Shown: positions 40,328 to 49,671, counted from the stretch's first letter. The stretch: 64,000 nt of DNA from Thermohalobaculum sp964576075 (GCA_964576075.1 CAZNTX010000003.1:1-64000), one strand, 5' to 3'. Translations and numbers: made by a program. The notes: generated by a model not told the origin, from the sequence alone.

Positions 40328-42466
40328 ATGGCATTCCTGGTCACCGACGAGGGGAGCGATCTCGCCGCGCTCGCCCGCTTCTATCAGATCGCGCTCGGCC
40401 GCGAAGCCGACGGCAACGGGCTCGCCTTCTGGGCGGAGCTCGTGGAGGGCGGCACCATCACGCTCGCCGAGTGTGCCGAGGCGTTTCTGCGAACGCGCGA
40501 GGGCCAGGACGATCTGCCGGACAGCCTGGACGACGACGCCTTCGTCACGGCCGTGATCGAGGCGGCGACCGGGCAGAGCGCGGAGGACGGGTTCTCGCTC
40601 GCGGCCTACCCGGACCCGGTGGCGAGCTTCGCGGCCGGGCTCGCGGATGGCAGCCTGAGCCGGGGCGATGTGCTCGCCCTCGTCGCCGCGACGGAGGAGG
40701 CGCAGGCCTTCCTCTCGGTCACCGGGGAGAGCGGGCTCGACATCGCGGATTTCGCGCCGGCGACCTTCGGCTACGGCGTCGCCTCGGGCGATCCGGACGC
40801 CTCCTCGGTGGTGCTCTGGACCCATGCGCGGCCGGCGGACCCGGAGACCGGGGAGCCCGTGGAGGTCGTCTGGGAGGTTGCGACGGACGAGGACTTCTCC
40901 GAGGTGGTCGCGACCGGCACGGCCACGGCGACGGCCGAGGAGGACTACACGGTCAAGGCGATCGCCGAGGGGCTCGAGGCCGGGGAGCGCTACTTCTACC
41001 GCTTCGCCGCCGGCGAGGAGGTCTCCCCCGTCGGGCGCACCTCGACCCTGCCCGAGGGCAGCGTCGACCAACTCACCTTCGCGCTCTTCTCCTGCGCGAA
41101 TTATCCGGGCGGGTTCTTCACCCCCTACGCCGCGGCGGCGGAGCGGGGCTTCGACGTCTCGATCCATGTGGGCGACTACATCTACGAATACGGCATCGGC
41201 GAATACGCCTCCGGGCGGGCGGAGGAATTCGGGCGCACGCCGAACCCGACGGAAGAGATCCTCACCGTCGAGGACTACGAGACGCGCTACGCCCAATACA
41301 CCCGCGACGCCGATCTGCAGGCGGTGCGCGCGGCGGCGCCGATGATCATGATGTGGGACGACCACGAGACGGCGAACGACAGCTGGGCGACCGGCGCCGA
41401 GAACCACGACCCGGAGACCGAGGGCGACTGGTTCGAGCGGCGGGACGCGGCGCTCGAGGCCTATCACCGCTGGAACCCGACGCGGGAGCCGGAGGGCGAG
41501 CTTTTCGACTACGACCGGAGCTTCGAATTCGGCGACCTCCTGGAGCTCACCATGTTCGAGACCCGGCTGCAGGCGCGCGACGAGACCCGCGGCGACCTGC
41601 AGAGCGCGGTGACGGGGAAGGTGAACGGCTATGTGGCCGATCCGGCGAGCTTCGGCGCCGATGTGGCGGCGAACCCGGCGATCCTGCCCGAGGGCGTCGA
41701 CCCGACCGACCCCGCGCAGATCGCCGCGCTCGCCCAGGACGAGGCCTTCGTCGGGCTCCTCGCGGTGACCTCGCTCCTCAAGGAAGCGGCGGATCCGGCG
41801 CGCGAGATGGTCGGGCCGGAGCAAATCGGCGAGTTCGCCGCGCGGGTGGCGGCGTCGGACGCGACCTGGCAGGTGATCGGCTCGCAGACGCTGATGGCCC
41901 GGATGGACCTCCCCGGCCCCGCGCTCACCGATCCGGACACGCTGCCGGCCTATGTCGAGGCGGTGGCGATCCTGCTGCAGGGGGGCACGCTGACGCCAGA
42001 GCAGGAGGCGCTGTTCAGCCAGGACTTCACCCTGCCCTACAATCTCGACAGCTGGGACGGGTATCAGGCCGAGCGCGAGGCGATCCTGGAGACGCTGGCC
42101 GCGAACGAGGCGCGCGGGATCGTGCTCTCGGGCGACACGCACAACGCCTGGTTCTCGGAGATCGCGACGCTCGGGGGCGAGACGGTGGCCTTCGAATTCG
42201 GCGGGCCCGGGGTGAGCTCGCCGGGGCTCGAGACCTTCCCGGGGCTCGACACGCTCGACCCGGCGATCGTGGCCGGGCTCTTCGTCGAGGGGATCGACAC
42301 GCTGCGCTATGCGGACACGGCGCAGCGGGGCTATGTCGAGGTGGTCTTCGAGCCGGAGCAGGTGACGAGCAACTACGTCTTCGTCGACGCGGTGGACCGG
42401 CGGGACTTCGAGACCGAGGTGGTCACGCAGACCGTCGCGGCCGAGGACTTCGACGGGCTCGGCTGA
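40328..42466 (+). CDS. DUF4214 domain fused to PhoD-like phosphatase
   Basis: 712 residues. Residues about 5-125 look like DUF4214 (RFYQIALGREADGNGLAFW, then a second related stretch). From about 140 the PhoD family begins (FGYGVASGDPDASSVVLWTHA, FALFSCANYPGGFFTPY, IHVGDYIYEYG, MMWDDHETAND, LSGDTHNAW), covering the metal-binding residues. PhoD enzymes hydrolyse phosphodiesters or monoesters outside the cytoplasm. No Tat or Sec signal is seen, unlike typical PhoD. GAGGG precedes the ATG at 40328; a GTG at 40274 adds no signal. Confidence 0.88.
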   Translation: MAFLVTDEGSDLAALARFYQIALGREADGNGLAFWAELVEGGTITLAECAEAFLRTREGQDDLPDSLDDDAFVTAVIEAATGQSAEDGFSLAAYPDPVASFAAGLADGSLSRGDVLALVAATEEAQAFLSVTGESGLDIADFAPATFGYGVASGDPDASSVVLWTHARPADPETGEPVEVVWEVATDEDFSEVVATGTATATAEEDYTVKAIAEGLEAGERYFYRFAAGEEVSPVGRTSTLPEGSVDQLTFALFSCANYPGGFFTPYAAAAERGFDVSIHVGDYIYEYGIGEYASGRAEEFGRTPNPTEEILTVEDYETRYAQYTRDADLQAVRAAAPMIMMWDDHETANDSWATGAENHDPETEGDWFERRDAALEAYHRWNPTREPEGELFDYDRSFEFGDLLELTMFETRLQARDETRGDLQSAVTGKVNGYVADPASFGADVAANPAILPEGVDPTDPAQIAALAQDEAFVGLLAVTSLLKEAADPAREMVGPEQIGEFAARVAASDATWQVIGSQTLMARMDLPGPALTDPDTLPAYVEAVAILLQGGTLTPEQEALFSQDFTLPYNLDSWDGYQAEREAILETLAANEARGIVLSGDTHNAWFSEIATLGGETVAFEFGGPGVSSPGLETFPGLDTLDPAIVAGLFVEGIDTLRYADTAQRGYVEVVFEPEQVTSNYVFVDAVDRRDFETEVVTQTVAAEDFDGLG

Positions 42467-42490
42467 CGGCCGGGGCGGGCGGGGGCCGGG

Positions 42491-43246
42491 TCAGTCCCGG
42501 CCGCCCTCCTTCGGGAGATTGAAGAGCGCGTCGGGGTCCATCTGCTCGGCGGTGGCGTAGGGGTCGTCCTCCTCCTCGTGCCCGCGCGGATCGTCGAGGC
42601 CGAAGGGGTTGGCGGAGGCGGCGGCGCGGTCTGCCTCGCCCTCGGGAACGCGGAGGCTCTCCTCGGTCGGCATCAGGCCCTGGCCGCCGGGCGCATGGCC
42701 GGCGTCGGCGAGCTTCTTCGCCTTCTTCTCCTGAGCCTTGGCGACCACCTCGTCGAGTTCGACCTGGGTGCAGAGGCCGAGGGCGACGGGGTCCACGGGC
42801 TGGATGTTGGCGGAGTTCCAATGGGTGCGGTTGCGGATGGCCTCGATCGTGGGCTTGGTGGAGCCGACGAGCTTGGCGATCTGGGCGGTCTCGATCTCGG
42901 GATGGTAGCGCACGAGCCAGGCGATCGCGGAGGGGCGGTCCTGGCGCTTGGAGACGGGGACGTAGCGCGGGGCCTTCTTCTTGGGCGGCGGGGCGACGTC
43001 GCGCTTCAGGAGCTTGAGGCGCGCGACCGAGTCGGCCTCGCAACGCTTGATCTCCTCGGCGGTCAGCTGGTTGTTCTGGACGGGATCGAGGCCCTTGATG
43101 CCGACGGCCACCTCGCCGTCGGCGATGCCGGCCACCTCGAGCTCGTGCATTCCGCAGAACTCGGCGATCTGGCGGAAAGTGAGCGTGGTGTTGTCGACCA
43201 GCCAGACGGCGGTCGCCTTCGGCATCAACGGCAAATGATCGGTCAT
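42491..43246 (-). CDS. trcR: Cell-cycle transcriptional regulator TrcR (DUF1013)
   Basis: 251 residues. The N-terminal AVWLVDNTTLTFRQIAEFCGMHELEVAGIADGE is a helix-turn-helix-like block, followed by the conserved middle RPSAIAWLVRYHPEIETAQIAKLVGSTKPTIEAIR. This is the DUF1013/TrcR family found across alphaproteobacteria and linked to the CtrA cell-cycle network. A variable acidic tail ends the protein. Divergent from the RNase T2 gene. Confidence 0.92.
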   Translation of the reverse strand: MTDHLPLMPKATAVWLVDNTTLTFRQIAEFCGMHELEVAGIADGEVAVGIKGLDPVQNNQLTAEEIKRCEADSVARLKLLKRDVAPPPKKKAPRYVPVSKRQDRPSAIAWLVRYHPEIETAQIAKLVGSTKPTIEAIRNRTHWNSANIQPVDPVALGLCTQVELDEVVAKAQEKKAKKLADAGHAPGGQGLMPTEESLRVPEGEADRAAASANPFGLDDPRGHEEEDDPYATAEQMDPDALFNLPKEGGRD

Positions 43247-43367
43247 GGGTCCTTCGGCTCCTGTGGGGGCGGAAACGGCGGTCGACAGCCGAGCGCCGGC
43301 GGCGCAGGATCGCGCCGCGCGCGGGGCGACCGCGACGGGGTCATCAGGCGATATAAGGGCATCGGCC

Positions 43368-44036
43368 ATGGAGATAAAGCGCGAACTTGATCGGCTGCGG
43401 CGGGCGGGGCTCGCGCTCGGGGTCTGGGCGGCGCTCGGCTGGGGCGCGGCGCTGGCAGAAGACCGGGCCGGGGCGTTCGACTATTACGTGCTCGCGCTTT
43501 CGTGGAACGCCTCCTGGTGCGCGGCGGAGGGGGACGCGCGGGGGGCGGATCAATGCGACCCGCGGCACGATCACGGGTTCCTGCTGCACGGGCTCTGGCC
43601 GCAGACTGAGGAGGGCTGGCCGGAGTTTTGCCGGGGCGGCGGGCGCGATCCCTCGCGGCGGCAGACGCGGGCGGTGGCGGACCTCTATGGCAGTTCGGGG
43701 CTGGCCTGGCATCAGTGGAAGAAGCACGGGCGCTGCACGGGACTGTCGGCGCGAGACTATTTCCGGCTGGCGCGGGAGGCCTATGGTCGGGTGCGCCGGC
43801 CGCGGGAGATTCGGGCGCTGGAGGTGCCGGTGCGGCTCGATCCGGATGTGGTCGAGGCGGCGTTTCTCGAGGCGAATCAATGGCTTGACGAGGATGCTGT
43901 GATCGTCACCTGCCGCGACGGGTTGATCCGGGAGGTGCGGATCTGTCTCGACCGGGGGCTCGCGCCGCGGGCTTGCAGCGCGAGCGTTCGGGGGACCTGC
44001 CGGCGGGACACGGCGCTGTTGCCGCCGATGCGCTGA
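43368..44036 (+). CDS. Secreted ribonuclease T2
   Basis: 222 residues with a signal-like N-terminus (LALGVWAALGWGAALA). The T2 motif CAS I is HGFLLHGLWPQ; CAS II is WHQWKKHGRC (His115, His120). Most members have Glu after the first CAS II His; here it is Gln116. Several cysteines (CDP, FC, RC, CLD, CSAS) suggest disulfides. It would cleave RNA in the periplasm or outside. Transcribed alone between trcR and parB. Confidence 0.88.
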   Translation: MEIKRELDRLRRAGLALGVWAALGWGAALAEDRAGAFDYYVLALSWNASWCAAEGDARGADQCDPRHDHGFLLHGLWPQTEEGWPEFCRGGGRDPSRRQTRAVADLYGSSGLAWHQWKKHGRCTGLSARDYFRLAREAYGRVRRPREIRALEVPVRLDPDVVEAAFLEANQWLDEDAVIVTCRDGLIREVRICLDRGLAPRACSASVRGTCRRDTALLPPMR

Positions 44037-44052
44037 GCCGGCGGGAGCGCGG

Positions 44053-44985
44053 TCAGACGCCGTCCGCGAGGCGCTGGATCAGACGGTCGAGGTCCTCGAG
44101 GGAGCGGTAGCGGATGCGGAGCTCGCCCTCGCCGCCGGGGCGGTGGACGATTTCGACGCCCATGCCGATGGCGGCGGAGAGATCGCCCTCGATCAGGCGC
44201 GTGTCGGCATCCTTTTCCCCGGCCCTGGCGCTCGCGCGCGGCGGCTTTCCGGCGACAGCGCGCGCGGCGGCGCCTTTGGCCTCTTTGGCGCGGGCCTCGA
44301 TCTGGCGGACGGTGAGACCCTTGGCGACGGCCTCGCGAGCGAGGGTCTCCGGGTCCGGCGCGGTGACGAGGGCGCGGGCATGGCCGGCGGAGAGGCTTCC
44401 CTCGCGCAGCATGACCTGGACAGGCTCCGGGAGAAGGCGCAGGCGCAGGAGATTGGCGAGATGGCTGCGGCTCTTGCCGACGACGCGGGCCAGCGCGTCC
44501 TGGGTGTAGCCGAAGCTCTCGATCAGCTGGGCGTAGCCCTCGGCCTCCTCGATCGGGTTGAGATCCGTGCGCTGGACGTTCTCGATGATCGCGACCTCGA
44601 GAACGGTGCGGTCGTCGATCTCCCGGACGATCGCGGGAACGGCGTGGAGGCCGGCCCGCTGGGCGGCGCGCCAGCGGCGCTCGCCGGCGACGATCTGGTG
44701 CCGCTCCGGGTCGGTCGGGTCGGGGCGAACGATGATCGGCTGCAGGACGCCGCGCTCGCGGATGGAGGCGGCGAGTTCCTCGAGAGCGGCCTCCTCGAAG
44801 CGGCGGCGGGGCTGCTCCGGATTGGGCGCGACGAGGTCGATGGGAAGCTCGGCGACGGCATCGCCCATGGGGCGCGCGGCGCTCCCGGAGACGGGGGGCT
44901 CGTCGGCCGCCTCGCCGAGGAGGGCGGAGAGGCCGCGGCCGAGACCGCGGCGGGGATCGGGCTTGCGGGCGGGAGCGGTGGACAT
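44053..44985 (-). CDS. parB: Chromosome partitioning protein ParB
   Basis: 310 residues. RRGLGRGLSALLG at the N-terminus is the ParA-stimulating segment; NPEQPRRRFEEAALEELAASIRERG and GERRWRAAQRAGL form the CTPase/Noc-ParB domain; FGYTQDALARVVGKSRSHLANLLRLR is the HTH that reads parS. A C-terminal dimerisation domain follows. ParB loads on parS, two candidates for which lie 2-4 kb away. Confidence 0.96.
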   Translation of the reverse strand: MSTAPARKPDPRRGLGRGLSALLGEAADEPPVSGSAARPMGDAVAELPIDLVAPNPEQPRRRFEEAALEELAASIRERGVLQPIIVRPDPTDPERHQIVAGERRWRAAQRAGLHAVPAIVREIDDRTVLEVAIIENVQRTDLNPIEEAEGYAQLIESFGYTQDALARVVGKSRSHLANLLRLRLLPEPVQVMLREGSLSAGHARALVTAPDPETLAREAVAKGLTVRQIEARAKEAKGAAARAVAGKPPRASARAGEKDADTRLIEGDLSAAIGMGVEIVHRPGGEGELRIRYRSLEDLDRLIQRLADGV

Positions 44986-44999
44986 TTCTGGGGCCTCCG

Positions 45000-45827
45000 T
45001 CAGGCTGCGAGCGTGACGCCGTCGCGCGTCAGCACCTCGGTGGCGAGGGAGCGATAGGCGCGGGAGCCGGCGCAGTCCCGGTCGTAGACGAGGGCGGGGA
45101 CCGCATGGGACGGGGCCTCGGAGAGGCGGACATTGCGGGGGATCACCGTCTGGTAGACGACCTCGCCGAGGGTAGCGCGGACATCCTCCTCGACCTGGGC
45201 GGAGAGGCGGTTGCGCCGGTCGAACATGGTCAGGACGATGCCGTGGATCCGGAGCGTGGGGTTGAGACCCTTCTGCACGCGGCGGATGGTGGCGAGGAGC
45301 TGGGTAAGGCCTTCGAGGGCGAAGAACTCGCACTGGAGGGGGACGATGACGCTGTCCGCCGCGGTCATGGCGTTGACCGTCAGGAGGTTGAGCGAGGGGG
45401 GGCAGTCGATCAGGACGGTGTCGTAGGCATCGAGGCGGGCGGCCTCCGGGCCGTCGCGGAGGGCGCGGCGGAGGCGGAGCGCGCGGTCGGGGTCCGCGAC
45501 CATTTCCACATCGGCGCCGGAGAGGTCGATCGTGGCCGGGGCGAGGGCGAGGCGTTCGACGCTGGTCTCGACGAGGATGTCGGCGAGGGCGGCCTCGCCG
45601 CAGACGACGTCGTAGGTGGAGCGGGCGCGGTCGGCGGTGTCGACGCCGAGGCCGGTGGAGGCGTTGCCCTGGGGGTCGAGGTCGATCACGAGGACGCGGC
45701 GGCCGCGGGCGGCGAGGGCGGTGCCGAGATTGATGGCGGTGGTGGTCTTTCCGACGCCGCCCTTCTGGTTGACGATGGCGATGATACGGCCTGGAGGGGC
45801 TTCCGGGGCGCTGGTCGAGAGGGTCAT
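45000..45827 (-). CDS. parA: Chromosome partitioning ATPase ParA
   Basis: 275 residues. The deviant Walker A NQKGGVGKTTTAINLG, Walker B DTVLIDCPPSLNLLT and DLDPQGNAS are present. ParA forms a nucleoid-bound gradient that moves ParB-parS. Start MTLSTSAPEAPP, overlapping rsmG by 4 bases; parB follows after 14 bases. Order mnmE-mnmG-rsmG-parA-parB is the standard alphaproteobacterial origin-side block. Confidence 0.97.
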   Translation of the reverse strand: MTLSTSAPEAPPGRIIAIVNQKGGVGKTTTAINLGTALAARGRRVLVIDLDPQGNASTGLGVDTADRARSTYDVVCGEAALADILVETSVERLALAPATIDLSGADVEMVADPDRALRLRRALRDGPEAARLDAYDTVLIDCPPSLNLLTVNAMTAADSVIVPLQCEFFALEGLTQLLATIRRVQKGLNPTLRIHGIVLTMFDRRNRLSAQVEEDVRATLGEVVYQTVIPRNVRLSEAPSHAVPALVYDRDCAGSRAYRSLATEVLTRDGVTLAA

Positions 45828-46456
45828 GGCGCTGCTCGCTGCTCGATTCGGGTGATCTTCAGGATCGTCGCCTGGCCGTCTGTGCGGCTCGCGATCTTCG
45901 TCACGTGATAGTGCCAGCGGCGCGCGGCCTCGGTCAATTCGGAATCGGCGCGGGCGCCTTTGGGGAGGAGGCAAACCGTCTGCGGGCCGGACAGCCGGGC
46001 GGCGTGGGAGAGCAGCGTCGGGAGTGGGGCGAAGGCGCGGGCCGAGAGAACCTCGGGCGCCCGGAGGGTCAGGGCCTCGACGCGCTCTGTCCGGATCTCG
46101 ACGGACACCGCCATGGCCCGGGCCGCGGCGGCGAGAAAGGCGGCCTTGCGGGTATCGGAATCGACGAGGGTGACGGTCGGGGCGCCGCGGTCGGCGGCGA
46201 TGGCGGCGATCACGAGGCCCGGGAAGCCGGCGCCAGAGCCGAGGTCGAGCCAGGTTCGGGCGCCCGGCGGGGCGAGCGGGAAGAGCTGGGCGCTGTCCGC
46301 GATGTGGCGGGTCCAGACATCGCGGAGACTCGTCGGGGAGACGAGATTGATCCGGCGGGACCATTTTTCCAGGCAGGCCACATAGGCGTCGAGCCGCTCC
46401 AGCGTTTCACATGAAACATCGAGGCCGGAGAGCTCCGCGAGACGGGCGCGGCTCAC
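45824..46456 (-). CDS. rsmG: 16S rRNA (guanine-527-N7)-methyltransferase
   Basis: 210 residues. LEKWSRRINLVSPTSLRDVWTRHIADSAQL, then TWLDLGSGAGFPGLVIA (SAM motif I), is diagnostic for RsmG/GidB. It methylates G527 of 16S rRNA. It begins with GTG overlapping the mnmG stop (GTGA) and contains a parS-like site in its early codons. Confidence 0.95.
   Translation of the reverse strand: MSRARLAELSGLDVSCETLERLDAYVACLEKWSRRINLVSPTSLRDVWTRHIADSAQLFPLAPPGARTWLDLGSGAGFPGLVIAAIAADRGAPTVTLVDSDTRKAAFLAAAARAMAVSVEIRTERVEALTLRAPEVLSARAFAPLPTLLSHAARLSGPQTVCLLPKGARADSELTEAARRWHYHVTKIASRTDGQATILKITRIEQRAAP
46403..46418. other. parS-like site in rsmG
   Basis: CGTTTCACATGAAACA matches the parS consensus TGTTTCACGTGAAACA at 14 of 16 positions and remains largely palindromic. 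It lies inside the 5' part of rsmG, about 1.4 kb from parB. Confidence 0.7.
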
Positions 46457-48339
46457 CCGGCGGCCGCCCGCTCCCCGCCGGCCCGCTTGGCGGCCAGGAG
46501 GAGCAGGGAGAGGGCGGCCGGGGTCATGCCCTCGATCCGCCGGGCTTCCCCGAGGGTGCGGGGGCGCCGCGCGGCGAGCTTGGCGCGGAGCTCCGCGGAG
46601 AGCCCCGGCAAGGCGCCGAGGTCCAGATCGGCGGGCAACGGGCGGCCCTCTTCGCGGCGCATCTCCGCGACATCGGCGGCCTGGCGCTCGATATAGCCGG
46701 CATATTGCGCCTCGCGCGCGAGCTGGGCCATCTCGGCCGAGGCTATGGCTGCGAGATCGGGGAAGATCTCCCGGAGCCGCTCGGGCGTGACCTCCGGGAG
46801 CGCGAGAAGGTCGAGCGCGGTGCGGCGGACGCCATCCTGGTTGATAGACAGGCCGGCACGGGCGGCCTCGGGGGGCGTCAGGCGGGCGGCGGAGGCGGCG
46901 GCACGGGCGGCCTCCAGCCGCTCCATCTTGGCCGCGAAGGCCCGGGCACGCGCTTCTCCGACGCAGCCGGCGGCGAGACCGATCGGTGTCAGACGCTGAT
47001 CCGCGTTGTCCGCCCGCAGCGACAGGCGGTATTCGGCACGCGAGGTGAACATGCGATATGGCTCGGTGACCCCGAGGCTCACGAGGTCGTCCATCATCAC
47101 GCCGATATAGCCATCGGCCCGGCCGAGGATGACCGGCGCCTCGCCTTGCGCCTCCCGTGCGGCGTTGAGCCCCGCCAGAAGGCCCTGGGCGGCCGCCTCC
47201 TCGTACCCCGTGGTGCCGTTGATCTGCCCGGCGAGGTAGAGCCCCGCGACGTCAGGCAGGCCGAGGGTCAGCGAGAGGGCCCGGGGGTCGACGTAATCGT
47301 ATTCGATCGCGTAGCCGGGGCGGAGGATCTCGGCCCGTTCCAGCCCCCGGATCGTGCGCACATAGGCCAGTTGCACCTCGGCCGGGAGAGAGGTGGAGAT
47401 GCCGTTTGGATAGACCTGCCGCGCATCGAGCCCCTCCGGCTCGAGAAAGATCTGGTGCGAGGTCTTCTCGCTGAAGCGCACGACCTTGTCTTCGATGGAC
47501 GGGCAATAGCGCGGGCCGACGCCGTCGATCCGGCCCCCATACATCGCCGACCGGTCGAGATTGGCGCGGATGATGTCGTGCGTCCGCGGATTGGTATGGG
47601 TTACGTGACAGGGGACCTGCGCGGCCTCCGGGTGGTCGGAGAGAAAGGAGAAGAGCTCCGGATCCGGGTCCCCCGGCTGGGGGTCGAGCGCGGAGAGGTC
47701 CAGGCTCGCGCGGTCGAGCCGCGGGGGCGTCCCGGTCTTGAGACGCCCGACGGCGAGGCCGAGATCCCGGATCCGGGCGGCGAGACGCGCCGCGGCCGGG
47801 TCGCCAATCCGACCGGCGGGGTGGCGCTCCTCGCCGATATGGACCACGCCGCCGAGGAAGGTCCCGGTGGTGAGCACGACGGCCGCGGAGGGCAGACGGG
47901 TGCCGTCGGCGAGGCGCACCGCGGCCACCCGCCCGGCCGCGATCTCGATATCCACCACCTCGCCCTCCACGATCGAGAGGCCCGGGCAGTCGGCGAGCGC
48001 GCGCTGCATATGCCGGCGATAGAGCGCCCGGTCGCATTGCGCGCGGGGGCCCTGCACGGCCGGTCCCTTGCGCCGATTGAGGAGGCGGAACTGGATGCCG
48101 GCGCGATCGGTCACACGGCCCATCACCCCGTCCAGCGCATCCACCTCGCGCACGAGATGGCCTTTGCCGAGCCCGCCGATCGCCGGATTGCAGGACATCT
48201 CGCCGATGCGGTCCCGCCGATGCGTCGCCAGCACGACCCGCGCCCCGGCCCGCGCCGCCGCATGAGCGGCCTCCGCCCCGGCATGCCCGCCGCCGATCAC
48301 CACCACATCCGCCCGGTCGGACTGTTTCACGTGGAACAT
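46453..48339 (-). CDS. mnmG: tRNA uridine 5-carboxymethylaminomethyl modification enzyme MnmG
   Basis: 628 residues. FAD site VVIGGGHAGAEAAHAAAR, EMSCNPAIGGLGKGHLVREVDALDG, KGPAVQGPRAQCDR and the FVTSRAEYRLS-type block (MFTSRAEYRLSLRADNADQRL) are all present. With MnmE it modifies wobble U34 of several tRNAs. The start MFHVKQ is encoded by a parS-like sequence. It overlaps rsmG by 3 bases and follows mnmE after 3. Confidence 0.97.
   Translation of the reverse strand: MFHVKQSDRADVVVIGGGHAGAEAAHAAARAGARVVLATHRRDRIGEMSCNPAIGGLGKGHLVREVDALDGVMGRVTDRAGIQFRLLNRRKGPAVQGPRAQCDRALYRRHMQRALADCPGLSIVEGEVVDIEIAAGRVAAVRLADGTRLPSAAVVLTTGTFLGGVVHIGEERHPAGRIGDPAAARLAARIRDLGLAVGRLKTGTPPRLDRASLDLSALDPQPGDPDPELFSFLSDHPEAAQVPCHVTHTNPRTHDIIRANLDRSAMYGGRIDGVGPRYCPSIEDKVVRFSEKTSHQIFLEPEGLDARQVYPNGISTSLPAEVQLAYVRTIRGLERAEILRPGYAIEYDYVDPRALSLTLGLPDVAGLYLAGQINGTTGYEEAAAQGLLAGLNAAREAQGEAPVILGRADGYIGVMMDDLVSLGVTEPYRMFTSRAEYRLSLRADNADQRLTPIGLAAGCVGEARARAFAAKMERLEAARAAASAARLTPPEAARAGLSINQDGVRRTALDLLALPEVTPERLREIFPDLAAIASAEMAQLAREAQYAGYIERQAADVAEMRREEGRPLPADLDLGALPGLSAELRAKLAARRPRTLGEARRIEGMTPAALSLLLLAAKRAGGERAAAG
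48323..48338. other. parS-like site at the mnmG start
   Basis: TGTTTCACGTGGAACA matches the parS consensus at 15 of 16 positions. It encodes the first residues of MnmG (FHVKQ), a known favoured location for parS in alphaproteobacteria. Confidence 0.82.
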
Positions 48340-48342
48340 CCC

Positions 48343-49671
48343 CTATTTCCCGACGCAGAAATTCGCGAACACCTCGCCGAGCATCTCCTCGGTCGTCACC
48401 CGCCCGAGCAGGCGCTCCAACCCGGCGAGCCCGGCGCGGATGTCTTCCGATACCAGTTCGGCAGGCGCGGAATCCACCCCTAGCCGCGCCCTCTCGAGCG
48501 CGCCCACGGCTCCTTCGAGTGCCCGGCGCTGCCGCTCATGGGCGACGAGCCCGCTCTCCCCGAGGTGCGAGAGCCGGGCCTGCACCGCCTCGAGCAGCGC
48601 CCCGATGCCCTCCCCGGTCCGGGCCGACACGGCCAGCCCGGGCCCGCCCCCGAGATCGGCCTTCGCCGCGACCCGGATGTCGCCCGCCCGCGCCAGCGCC
48701 TCGGCCTCCTCCGGCAGCGCCGCATCAGGGGCCGTGAGCAACAGCCGCAGTTCCGCCGCCTCCGCCCGCATCCGCGCCCGGGCGACCCCTTCCGCCTCCA
48801 CCGGATCGGTCGCCGCTCGCAGGCCGGCCATGTCGAGAAAGGACACCGGCAACCCCTCGAGATCGTAGCGGAGCTCCACCACATCCCGGGTCGTCCCCGG
48901 ATGCGGCGAGGTGATCGCCGCCTCGCGCCCCGCCAGCGCATTCAAGAGGCTCGACTTCCCCGCATTCGGCGCACCGAGGATCGCCACCTCGAAGCCGCTC
49001 CGCAGGCGCTCCGCCCCGTCCGACGCCGCGAGTTCCGCCGCGATCTCGCCAGCCACCTCTCCCAGGAGCAGGCCCACCTCCGGTCCAACCCGCTCCGGCA
49101 CCTCCTCGTCCGCCCAGTCGATCGTCGCCTCGACCAGAGCCAGCGCCCGCAAGAGCGCAGCCCGCCAGCGCCCCGCGGCCTGGCTCAAGGCCCCGGACAT
49201 CAGCCGCGCCGCCTGCGCCCGCTGCGCCTCGGTCTCCGCCGCCAGCAGATCCCCGAGCGCCTCGACCTCCGTCAGGTCCATCCGCCCCGCCTCGACGGCG
49301 CGCAACGTGAACTCCCCCGGCTCCGCGAGCCGCGTCCCGGGCACTGCGCCCACGGCCTCGAGCACCGCGCGGACAACCGCCCGCCCCCCGTGGCAATGCA
49401 GCTCAGCCATCGCCTCCCCGGTGAAGCTCGCCCCCTCCGCGAAGACGAGCACGAGCCCGGTGTCGAGCAGCGCCCCCTCTGGCCCGAGAAACCTCCGCAG
49501 CACGGCCCGGCGGGGCTCCGGCGGCGCCCGCCCGGTCACCCGGCGCACCACCTCCGCGGCCGCCGGCCCCGAGACCCGGATCACGGCGATCCCGGCGCGT
49601 CCTGCGCCCGTTGCCGGCGCGTAGATGGTGTCGCCGCCAGCCCCGCCCGGGACGCCGCGCTCACCCGCCAA
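48343..49671 (-). CDS. mnmE: tRNA modification GTPase MnmE
   Basis: 442 residues from the proposed TTG. The N-terminal domain begins DTIYAPATGAGRAGIAVIRVSG; the G domain has G1 GAPNAGKSS, G2 GTTRD, G3 DMAGL and a G4 of AKAD, where NKxD is usual. The protein ends with the catalytic FCVGK. No ATG lies near the conserved start; TTG at 49671 is the closest plausible initiator, so the start is uncertain. Partner MnmG follows immediately. Confidence 0.92.
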   Translation of the reverse strand: MAGERGVPGGAGGDTIYAPATGAGRAGIAVIRVSGPAAAEVVRRVTGRAPPEPRRAVLRRFLGPEGALLDTGLVLVFAEGASFTGEAMAELHCHGGRAVVRAVLEAVGAVPGTRLAEPGEFTLRAVEAGRMDLTEVEALGDLLAAETEAQRAQAARLMSGALSQAAGRWRAALLRALALVEATIDWADEEVPERVGPEVGLLLGEVAGEIAAELAASDGAERLRSGFEVAILGAPNAGKSSLLNALAGREAAITSPHPGTTRDVVELRYDLEGLPVSFLDMAGLRAATDPVEAEGVARARMRAEAAELRLLLTAPDAALPEEAEALARAGDIRVAAKADLGGGPGLAVSARTGEGIGALLEAVQARLSHLGESGLVAHERQRRALEGAVGALERARLGVDSAPAELVSEDIRAGLAGLERLLGRVTTEEMLGEVFANFCVGK

